Assembly: GCA_023441625.1 (NCBI GenBank) | Contig: JAEZOA010000133.1 | Location: forward strand, 1-20,061 | DNA: 20,061 nucleotides | DNA from: Bacillota bacterium | GTDB lineage: Bacteria > Bacillota > Clostridia > Acetivibrionales > DSM-1351 | Direction of reading: 5' to 3' | Part shown: positions 13,893-20,061 of the stretch, piece by piece | How positions within the stretch are numbered: position 1 is the stretch's first letter | How the letters are laid out: each line of letters opens with the position of its first letter | Notes under the pieces: model-generated | Database searches by the model: none | The model's input: the letters and a program-made list of their open reading frames with translations, nothing else | Told to the model about the DNA's origin: nothing | Program-made: the position numbers and the translations under genes

Positions 13893-16098
13893 TTAAAGTT
13901 TCAATATCTGACTGCTCTTTATTATACTTTCCCTCTTCTTCAATAAAAATATCTTTTTTTTCTAAATCCCTTATTTCTGGATATTGCTCTCGCGCATGAA
14001 AATATCCACTAAGAACTCTCATAAAGGAGTTTGAAATTGTATCTAAATCTGCAAGTGTAAGCTGACATTTATCTAACTGCCCATCATCAAGCTTGTCCTT
14101 TACAATTTTTCTAATTAAAGCTTCTATTTTTGCTTCTGTTTTTTCAGTCATGGACCGAACTGCTGCCTCAACAGAATCTGAAAGCATAACAATTGCTGCT
14201 TCTTTGGTCTGCGGCTTCGGCCCTTCGTATCTAAAGTCATCTTCTTTAATTTCCACACCATCATTAGCCTTTAATGCCTTATGATAGAAATATACTACAA
14301 GTGTAGTTCCATGATGCTGCCTAATAATATCTTTTATTACAAGAGGTAGCTTGTATTTGGCCGCTATATCAACGCCATCCTTTGTATGTGATGTTATTAC
14401 AACTGAACTCAAATTTGGTGTCATCCTGTTATGTGGATTTTCAGATAACTGATTTTCTTTAAACAAATCTGGTCTCGTGAGCTTGCCAACATCATGAAAA
14501 TATGCTCCTGCCCTAGCAAGGAGTGCATTTCCACCCAAATCCTCTGTTGCAATTTCAGCAAGGTTTCCCACCATTAGGCTGTGATGGTAGGTACCTGGTG
14601 CTTCAATTAGCAGCTTTTTAAGCAAGGGGTGATTAGGATTAGATATTTCCAGGAGTTTTAATGGGGTTACAATGCCAAATACACTTTCAAAAAATGGAAG
14701 TAGACCAATAGTTAAAACCATAGAAATTAACCCATTAAGAAACACTATAACACTATCTGTTAATATAGTTTCTAAGCTACTCTTATCAATGAAATTGAAG
14801 AAAACTATGAAAATAACATTAATAAAACCAAGCAACGCCCCATTCATAGAAAGCTTACTGCGCTGTTGAGCCTTTGTAACAAGATATGCAGATATAACAC
14901 CACATACTAAACCCATATATAAGAATTTATAGTCTCCTCTAAGCATCAAGGAAATACTGACTGTTAGTACACAGTTAATAACTACAGCTAATTCAAAGTT
15001 CAGCAATATAGAAATCAACATGGTACCTACAAAAATAGGTATTAGCAAGCCTCCATAAAATGGGAATAAATATCTAGCTAAAACTAAAATAATAATAATT
15101 ATTATACAAATTAAAAGTGATTCTTTTCTGCTATTATATATTTGATTATTATACTTTTTTAAGAAAATTATAACTATTCCAGCTAAAAATAGAATTGTTA
15201 TCAAAATACCAAAGGAAAACAGGTAATCATAACTTCCCTTTTTTTCTAATAAATTAAGTTCCTCAAGCAGCTTTAGCTTGTCGTTTGTAACAATATCTCC
15301 AAAGCTTATAATTCTAGAACCCTTTTTAATCTTAACAATATTGGCATCATTATCATATGCTTCTTTTTGTTTCCTTGCTGTTGCCTCTTCATCAATAATC
15401 CGATTAGGCTTAACAATGCTTTTAACCAGTTGTCCCCCAATGTCTTTTAATTCTCGGGTCAAACCCTGTTCATTTTGATAATTATTCTGTAAATTTTGTA
15501 TGCGGATTGAAAGATTACTTTCTGTTATATCCTCAGACATCACTTGGGATATGAACTGCTTTGTCACAACCTCAAAGGCTCCAATCTCACTATCAGTAGC
15601 TTTTGAAACAAGATAACTGATTTGTAGCTGAGACAATGGTATCGTAAGCTTATTTAGTTCCTCAGTCAAACTTGCTGCTGCTAAATTTTGTGACTCTGTA
15701 AGATACTGATTATACTCTTGACTATTATTCGATAAGCCAAGCTCTCTCATTCTCTTCTCTACACTTATTCTAGCAGTAGTTACCGCCTTAAAGAAGTCTT
15801 CGTTTTTGTAAATAACCTCACCAAAGGCCTTGGTATCGGTTTTTGTTCCAGGTTCAACAGCTTCAACAGCTAATACCCTATTTTCTTCAGTCAGAACTTC
15901 ATTAATCAAATCTCTAGGTGCTGTGATGTCATAGGTTGAGACATCGCCAGCATTTAACTTATATTTTACTGGTTGTGCACCTGTTTCAATAATAATGAAA
16001 GAAATTAAAACAGTTATTATTAATAAAAAAGTACGTTGTACTGTAAAGTTCTTGGTTATCCTTTTTATTTTACTGCTCCTCTTCTTACCTTTTTTCAT
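13849..16098 (-). CDS. pgpH: 7TM-HD cyclic-di-AMP phosphodiesterase (PgpH/YqfF)
   Basis: A 749-aa polytopic membrane protein. Family members such as Listeria PgpH hydrolyse c-di-AMP to pApA. The order is a short basic cytoplasmic N-terminus, TM1 (about 22-38), a large extracellular 7TMR-HDED region (about 45-290), a seven-helix membrane core (about 292-475), and a cytoplasmic HD domain (about 495-715). Metal-binding residues of the HD domain are visible: YHHSLMVGNL (504-513), FHDVGK with H535/D536, H571 in HTKDG, and H595/H596 in RQHHGT. The C-terminal 30 residues are acidic and variable. The ATG start follows GGGGGGAG about 4 bases upstream. It lies between phoH and ybeY, the usual Firmicutes arrangement. 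Confidence 0.96.
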   Translation of the reverse strand: MKKGKKRSSKIKRITKNFTVQRTFLLIITVLISFIIIETGAQPVKYKLNAGDVSTYDITAPRDLINEVLTEENRVLAVEAVEPGTKTDTKAFGEVIYKNEDFFKAVTTARISVEKRMRELGLSNNSQEYNQYLTESQNLAAASLTEELNKLTIPLSQLQISYLVSKATDSEIGAFEVVTKQFISQVMSEDITESNLSIRIQNLQNNYQNEQGLTRELKDIGGQLVKSIVKPNRIIDEEATARKQKEAYDNDANIVKIKKGSRIISFGDIVTNDKLKLLEELNLLEKKGSYDYLFSFGILITILFLAGIVIIFLKKYNNQIYNSRKESLLICIIIIIILVLARYLFPFYGGLLIPIFVGTMLISILLNFELAVVINCVLTVSISLMLRGDYKFLYMGLVCGVISAYLVTKAQQRSKLSMNGALLGFINVIFIVFFNFIDKSSLETILTDSVIVFLNGLISMVLTIGLLPFFESVFGIVTPLKLLEISNPNHPLLKKLLIEAPGTYHHSLMVGNLAEIATEDLGGNALLARAGAYFHDVGKLTRPDLFKENQLSENPHNRMTPNLSSVVITSHTKDGVDIAAKYKLPLVIKDIIRQHHGTTLVVYFYHKALKANDGVEIKEDDFRYEGPKPQTKEAAIVMLSDSVEAAVRSMTEKTEAKIEALIRKIVKDKLDDGQLDKCQLTLADLDTISNSFMRVLSGYFHAREQYPEIRDLEKKDIFIEEEGKYNKEQSDIETLNESRKDGETKVDNY

Positions 16099-16175
16099 TT
16101 GCTCCCCCCAAGTTTAATCAAAGTAAATGGCCTACTTCAGATCAATTACTCCGATACACAATGAACCTATTAACT

Positions 16176-17144
16176 CTACTTATCCTTTAAAGAATGTTTT
16201 TCATAAGCAACAATTATCTTTTGAACTAATTCATGTCTAACTACATCTTTTTCTGTAAGGTACACGAACTCAATTCCATCTATATTGGTTAGAATATTTG
16301 TAACATCCTTTAATCCAGAGCGCTTATCGCCCGGCAAGTCTATCTGAGTAATATCCCCGGTTATTACTGCTTTTGAGTTGAATCCAATTCTTGTCAGAAA
16401 CATCTTCATTTGCTCAGGTGTTGTATTTTGCGCTTCATCCAAAATAATAAAAGAGTTGTCTAGAGTTCTTCCTCTCATATAAGCCAGAGGAGCAATCTCT
16501 ATCATACCCTTTTCAAGATATCTCATATAGAGGTCTGCACCCATAATTTCATATAATCCATCATATAAAGGCCTTAAATAAGGGTCAACCTTGTTTTGCA
16601 GATCACCTGGCAAAAATCCTAACTTTTCTCCTGCTTCAACTGCGGGCCTTGTAAGAACTATTTTATCCACTTCTTTATTTCTAAATGCTGTTACTGCCAT
16701 AGCAACCGCAAGAAAAGTCTTGCCTGTACCAGCAGGGCCTATCCCGAAAACTATATCATTTTTTTTCATGGCATCAACGTATAGTTTCTGTCCATGAGTT
16801 TTATTCTTAATTTGCCTTCCTTTCGCAGTTAGGCAAACATAGTCATTTATAATTTCATCAGCTTTTTCTATTTGTTTCTCATTAGTAAGACTTACTAAAT
16901 ATTGAACATTCTGTCTGGTAATTGACTCCCCCCCTTTTGCAATATCTAAAAGCTTATTAACAATTGTTTCAGCCTTTTTTACATCATTGGCCTCTCCACT
17001 TACCGCTATAGATGTACCTCTTGTTAAAAGCTTTACATTAAAGGCTTCCTCTATAATTTTGATATTTTCATCATAGTTTCCAAAAATATTCATCGCATAC
17101 TCTATACTAAAAAAATCTATGCTTTTCTCAATTTTTTCTGTCAA
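16176..17144 (-). CDS. phoH: PhoH-like ATPase
   Basis: A 322-aa cytoplasmic P-loop ATPase of the PhoH family, linked to RNA metabolism by its constant association with YbeY. The N-terminus (about 20-75) is a KH-like segment. Walker A is GPAGTGKT (136-143), Walker B IILDEAQN (233-240), with the family-specific GRTLDNSFI just before it and TGDITQIDLP (262-271) after. The start is TTG at 17144, preceded by GGAGG about 10 bases upstream. No in-frame ATG fits better. It lies 3 bp after the yqfD stop, so the two are tightly coupled. The exact substrate is not established for the family. Confidence 0.96.
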   Translation of the reverse strand: MTEKIEKSIDFFSIEYAMNIFGNYDENIKIIEEAFNVKLLTRGTSIAVSGEANDVKKAETIVNKLLDIAKGGESITRQNVQYLVSLTNEKQIEKADEIINDYVCLTAKGRQIKNKTHGQKLYVDAMKKNDIVFGIGPAGTGKTFLAVAMAVTAFRNKEVDKIVLTRPAVEAGEKLGFLPGDLQNKVDPYLRPLYDGLYEIMGADLYMRYLEKGMIEIAPLAYMRGRTLDNSFIILDEAQNTTPEQMKMFLTRIGFNSKAVITGDITQIDLPGDKRSGLKDVTNILTNIDGIEFVYLTEKDVVRHELVQKIIVAYEKHSLKDK

Positions 17145-17147
17145 GTA

Positions 17148-18344
17148 TTACATTCCTCCAATCTCTTGTGTGATGCCTATGTCCTCTACACACTCTATTA
17201 TGGCCCTTACTGTACTAACACCATCATCGTCTGTCAAAATTGTACTTATTTTTACTACCTCTGAATTTCGAGGTAACTTTTCTTGCGCTAAGGCTATCGC
17301 CTTTTCTGAGGCCAGCTTCTGTGCTGTTTCAATGTCAATTTCATTATACTCTAAATCATATTCATAATATTCATCAATGATAATTTCAAAAGGCAAAACT
17401 AAATTTTCACCAATACTGAGCTTTTTTTTAATTTCTATATGTTCAGAATTATTATATGAAATATCACTATGAAATAATTTGAATTTTTTTGTAAATAAAA
17501 CAATAGAATACTGGTCTTTTTTAAGACCAGTTCTTTTAGGCTTAACAAGCTTCTGTTCTACCTTGGCATTAGCGTCATACCACGTCCTAGCTTTAACAAT
17601 ACCCATAGAATGAACCATTAAGGGCATAGCATCCGGGTTGTTTATATTTTCAATTTTCCCAGTAATCAGTAACTGGCCCTTTGTAACAGTATCTCCTATC
17701 TTGACCATTTCGAGTCCTTCCTTAGCAATAATGGAAGAAATAACTCCATCCTTTAAAGCAACTAAATTACAAGGCTCATTTTTATTTATCAAGTCAGGCG
17801 GTTTAACTCTTTCGTTTACAACAACCGTAACCTTTGTCCCGCGAAGTACAACACTCATTCTAGCCAGATCCGTTAAATCCAGCATCATTTTTCCAACAAT
17901 CTCTTCAGGATCTACTCTATATTTCAGAGTACCAACACTTATGCCATTCTCACTTAATTTTTCCATTATTACTTCTGTAGAAACCTTGTTATTTCCTGTA
18001 ACTGAAATATCCCATACAAAAGATGATATTAGGAAAAATGCTGCTATACAAACACTTGAACCTATAATAAATGCTTTTCGGTTTTTATACCTCTGTAATA
18101 TGAAGGGAAGTCCCTTTCTCTCAATAATATGTACTTTGCAACGGGTCTTTTTTGCAATAGGTCTGAGCATTCTAAAATCTTCAATACTCATTGTCATTCT
18201 AATCTTATTGTTTTTTTGCCATTTAACATTCCATAATCTTAACTGCCTGTGAGTACATATATTTATAAACTTTTCCAGGAAATATCCTTCAATAATAATA
18301 ATAACATATCCTCTAATATAATTCCATAACCTCAAAATTAACAT
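17148..18344 (-). CDS. yqfD: Sporulation protein YqfD
   Basis: A 398-aa membrane protein of the YqfD family, which is confined to endospore formers and expressed in the mother cell under sigma-E in Bacillus. The N-terminal about 90 residues are basic and cytoplasmic. A transmembrane helix spans about 91-112 (AFIIGSSVCIAAFFLISSFV), followed by a long extracytoplasmic part beginning VTGNNKVSTEVIMEKL, which resembles a POTRA-like strand-helix unit, and then TLKYRVDPEEIVGKMML. Start choice: ATG at 18344, with GGAGG 5 bases upstream. A longer frame to 18356 would use the ATG that forms part of that ribosome binding site. It is 23 bp after yqfC. Its biochemical role is unknown. Confidence 0.94.
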   Translation of the reverse strand: MLILRLWNYIRGYVIIIIEGYFLEKFINICTHRQLRLWNVKWQKNNKIRMTMSIEDFRMLRPIAKKTRCKVHIIERKGLPFILQRYKNRKAFIIGSSVCIAAFFLISSFVWDISVTGNNKVSTEVIMEKLSENGISVGTLKYRVDPEEIVGKMMLDLTDLARMSVVLRGTKVTVVVNERVKPPDLINKNEPCNLVALKDGVISSIIAKEGLEMVKIGDTVTKGQLLITGKIENINNPDAMPLMVHSMGIVKARTWYDANAKVEQKLVKPKRTGLKKDQYSIVLFTKKFKLFHSDISYNNSEHIEIKKKLSIGENLVLPFEIIIDEYYEYDLEYNEIDIETAQKLASEKAIALAQEKLPRNSEVVKISTILTDDDGVSTVRAIIECVEDIGITQEIGGM

Positions 18345-18367
18345 TTTGCCCTCCATATTTCAATGTA

Positions 18368-18736
18368 CTACTTTTGGAACTCTAGTGACAAGATATTACC
18401 ATAAATCATAATACTTTCTGAAGTAATCTCTTTTATATATATATCTATTCCCTTTACTAGTATAATTCCAGCTGTTGTATTTATGTGAACAATGCCCTCT
18501 TCATATTCCATTATGCCCTTATAGTTTTCAACAATTAAGTCACCATTGCCAAGCATCATCAATTTTGGCATATTCAAGACTATTTCTTTTGGTAATTCGA
18601 GAATCTCAGTAAATTTTTCTTTTAACTTTTTTTTGGGGGTAGCATTAATTGCTTTAGACTTGACATCTTTAGCTTTAATAGCCTTATTATTCAGTTCATA
18701 TTTACTGATTTTAATTTTCTCTATTTTCCGCGCCAT
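18368..18736 (-). CDS. yqfC: Sporulation protein YqfC
   Basis: A 122-aa protein whose last about 85 residues match the YqfC/YabP-type sporulation fold: ILELPKEIVLNMPKLMMLGNGDLIVENYKGIMEY, then a beta-rich segment ending in IMIYGNILSLEF. YqfC family proteins are usually about 90-100 aa. Here a lysine-rich N-terminal stretch of about 35 residues (KIEKIKISKYELNNKAIKAK and onward) precedes the conserved part. The ATG start has AGAGG about 8 bases upstream. It is next to yqfD, as in nearly all spore formers, and 20 bp after pdaA. Confidence 0.92.
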   Translation of the reverse strand: MARKIEKIKISKYELNNKAIKAKDVKSKAINATPKKKLKEKFTEILELPKEIVLNMPKLMMLGNGDLIVENYKGIMEYEEGIVHINTTAGIILVKGIDIYIKEITSESIMIYGNILSLEFQK

Positions 18737-18755
18737 ATCATAACCTCTGCTCTCA

Positions 18756-19682
18756 CTAATTTGCCAAAGTCTCTACATCACCAAATTCGTATCCATTTTC
18801 TATTACCCCTTTAATAATCATATCTAAAGCATCAGCATTATCCTTTGAAACTGCATGTAACAAAATAACCTCACCATTATGCAGATTTTTCATAACCATA
18901 TTATAAGCATATTCTGGTCCCCTTATCTTATCTCTATGCCAATCATCATATGCAAAACTCCAGAAAAGGTTGCAGTATCCAAGTTTACTTGTAATACTTA
19001 GGCTTCTTTCGCTATATTCACCCTTTGGAGGTCTAAGAAACTTCATTTTGGCTCCGAATTTTTCTGTGAAAGCCCGTTCCAATCCTAAAACTTCTTCCTC
19101 AATTTCAGAGTCACTCTTTTCTGGCAAGCTAGGATGGTGTATTGTGTGATTTCCAACTGTATGCCCCTCCTCAACCATTCTCCTTACTAAATCTTGATGC
19201 TCCTTTAGATATGGCCCTGTTATAAAAAATGCTGCCTTAACATTATTAGCCTTTAGTGTATCAAGTATTTTAGGTGTATACCCATTTTCATAACCCTCAT
19301 CAAAAGTTAAGTAAACAACTTTTTTACTAACATCACCAACATATTTGCCTCCATACTTTGTCAGTACTTCATTTGCACCAGGGTCAGCTTTTGGTGTTTG
19401 GTTATTAGGTTGTCTTAGTATACCCCAGCATCTCTTTTGTTCATATGGAAATACACTTTGCTGTGAAGTATTGTCCTTTAAAGCTAAGTCTATTTCCTCA
19501 ATTAATCTGCCTGTAAGTTCTGTAGAATAGTCAACACTCCTGCTGCTAACACTATAAACTCCACCTAAATCAGAGAGATTTGAATTTATATTAGAATTAT
19601 TGTTTCGAGTGACAATTAAATCTACTACAATAGCTAAGATTATTAAAACTAAAAATATTAGAATAATTTTTTTTATCTTCAT
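18756..19682 (-). CDS. pdaA: Delta-lactam-biosynthetic polysaccharide deacetylase (PdaA-like)
   Basis: A 308-aa secreted or membrane-anchored deacetylase with an N-terminal hydrophobic anchor (about 5-24). In Bacillus PdaA removes acetyl from N-acetylmuramic acid so that muramic delta-lactam can form in the spore cortex. NodB-domain motifs are present: TFDEGYENGYT (126-136) with D128, NHTIHH with H179/H183, RPPKGEY (217-223), DWHRD (247-251) and ILLH (273-276). The TFDEGYENGYT form, with DEG in place of the commoner DDG, is distinctive for PdaA. The GGGGG ribosome binding site lies about 6 bases before the ATG. It is the first gene after the terminator at 19801-19843 and heads the yqfC-yqfD run. 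That is an unusual position relative to Bacillus, where pdaA is elsewhere. Confidence 0.93.
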   Translation of the reverse strand: MKIKKIILIFLVLIILAIVVDLIVTRNNNSNINSNLSDLGGVYSVSSRSVDYSTELTGRLIEEIDLALKDNTSQQSVFPYEQKRCWGILRQPNNQTPKADPGANEVLTKYGGKYVGDVSKKVVYLTFDEGYENGYTPKILDTLKANNVKAAFFITGPYLKEHQDLVRRMVEEGHTVGNHTIHHPSLPEKSDSEIEEEVLGLERAFTEKFGAKMKFLRPPKGEYSERSLSITSKLGYCNLFWSFAYDDWHRDKIRGPEYAYNMVMKNLHNGEVILLHAVSKDNADALDMIIKGVIENGYEFGDVETLAN

Positions 19683-19800
19683 TTAAATACCCCCATTGTT
19701 TAAGAAGTAATGCTGATTAATACTTTTTAAATAAATTCTCATTAAAATAAAAACTTATATATATATATTTATATAGAGATTCTTAGTATTTGAGAACAAC

Positions 19801-19843
19801 AAAAAAAGCCTTATAACGTGTTAATTAACACAATACAAGGCTT
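19801..19843 (-). terminator. Intrinsic terminator of the DUF881-like gene
   Basis: On the minus strand, arms AAGCCTT (19837-19843) and AAGGCTT (19806-19812) enclose the perfect palindrome GTGTTAATTAACAC (19818-19831). They are followed by seven Ts (19807-19801). It lies 24 bp after the stop codon of the truncated right-edge gene and separates it from pdaA. Confidence 0.88.
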
Positions 19844-19866
19844 AAAACATATAGTCTGAATGTTTG

Positions 19867-20061
19867 TTATTTATTTTCAACTGCAGTTAATTTATTTGTT
19901 TTAATTAGTTCTTCACTAATCTTTGGGATTTCCACGCTATCAGATTTTTTTACATCAACACCAATAAATACTTTAATCCTTTCTAAAGGGCCACCAATCA
20001 TATTCAAAGTATTTATTGCATTATCAGGGTCAACAATTGCCTTTATCTGATATGGCGGAAC
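19867..20061 (-). CDS. C-terminal part of a DUF881 family protein (5' end off window)
   Basis: Only the last 64 codons are in the window. The peptide begins VPPYQIKAIVDPDNA, continues TLNMIGGPLERIKVFIGVDVKKSDSV, and ends EIPKISEELIKTNKLTAVENK before TAA. The pattern PPYxIKAI-x-P, L-x(3)-GG-x-L, G-x-x-V-x-KKSD-x-V-x-IP is that of the C-terminus of DUF881 (YlxW/YlxX-like) proteins. These are extracytoplasmic, single-pass membrane proteins often found near division genes. About 13 residues extend past the usual conserved end. The function is unknown. Identification is by remembered family pattern from a fragment, so it is moderately secure. Confidence 0.65.
   Translation of the reverse strand, partial: VPPYQIKAIVDPDNAINTLNMIGGPLERIKVFIGVDVKKSDSVEIPKISEELIKTNKLTAVENK

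Noticed and set aside
17638..18252. 204-aa plus-strand frame antisense to yqfD
   Set aside because: It is entirely inside yqfD on the opposite strand, and its composition is that of a mirrored coding region. The yqfD call is strong from family and context.
19683..19800. Forespore (sigma-G/F) promoter before pdaA
   Set aside because: GAAT- and CATTA-like elements exist, but their spacing does not match the expected 14-16 bp. The long TA run at 19757-19773 makes matching unreliable.
1..20061. CRISPR arrays, tRNA genes, insertion sequence ends or prophage attachment sites
   Set aside because: No regularly spaced repeats, cloverleaf-like segments, transposase frames or terminal inverted repeats were recognised in the window beyond the group II intron end.

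Overview
The window is AT-rich chromosomal DNA from a low-GC, Gram-positive, endospore-forming anaerobe, most likely a member of the Clostridia. Three things support this. The order pdaA-yqfC-yqfD-phoH-yqfF(pgpH)-ybeY-dgkA-cdd-era-yqzL-recO is a Firmicutes arrangement. Sporulation-type genes are present (pdaA, yqfC, yqfD and a Spo0E-like phosphatase). Start codons are preceded by strong purine-rich AGGAGG-type ribosome binding sites. No species can be named from sequence alone.

Region 1 (1-600): the left edge holds the 5' end of a group II intron on the minus strand. It begins immediately after the intrinsic terminator of a small zinc-ribbon/TM2 membrane-protein gene, the insertion habit of bacterial class C introns. 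The rest of the intron, including any reverse transcriptase, lies beyond the left edge.

Region 2 (600-2300), accessory and regulatory: an agrB peptide-processing protease with no visible agrD partner, then an XRE-family repressor divergent from a 48-aa Spo0E-like protein. Near-consensus sigma-A promoters face away from each other between the latter two. A 17-bp element is repeated exactly 50 bp apart, and one copy lies inside the spo0E-like promoter.

Region 3 (2300-5340): ychF (GTPase/ATPase) converges on a solitary cheW across a bidirectional terminator. Upstream of cheW is a perfect 30-nt palindrome. A UPF0291 (YnzC-like) gene follows, then a helical protein with a degenerate J-domain-like segment.

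Region 4 (5420-8925): a two-gene operon for a heterodimeric ABC exporter with one canonical and one degenerate nucleotide-binding domain.

Region 5 (9023-19682): a long minus-strand block, all co-directional. In transcription order it is pdaA, yqfC, yqfD, phoH, yqfF/pgpH, ybeY, dgkA, cdd, era, yqzL, recO and cls. It joins sporulation and cortex functions, c-di-AMP turnover, ribosome maturation (YbeY, Era), lipid recycling and synthesis (DgkA, Cls), pyrimidine salvage (Cdd) and recombination repair (RecO). At the right edge a strong terminator closes a truncated DUF881-like gene.

No rRNA, tRNA or CRISPR array was seen. Nothing here amounts to a clearly new multi-gene system. The most interesting leads are the terminator-targeting intron, the orphan agrB, the XRE/spo0E operator repeats and the nested palindrome in front of cheW.
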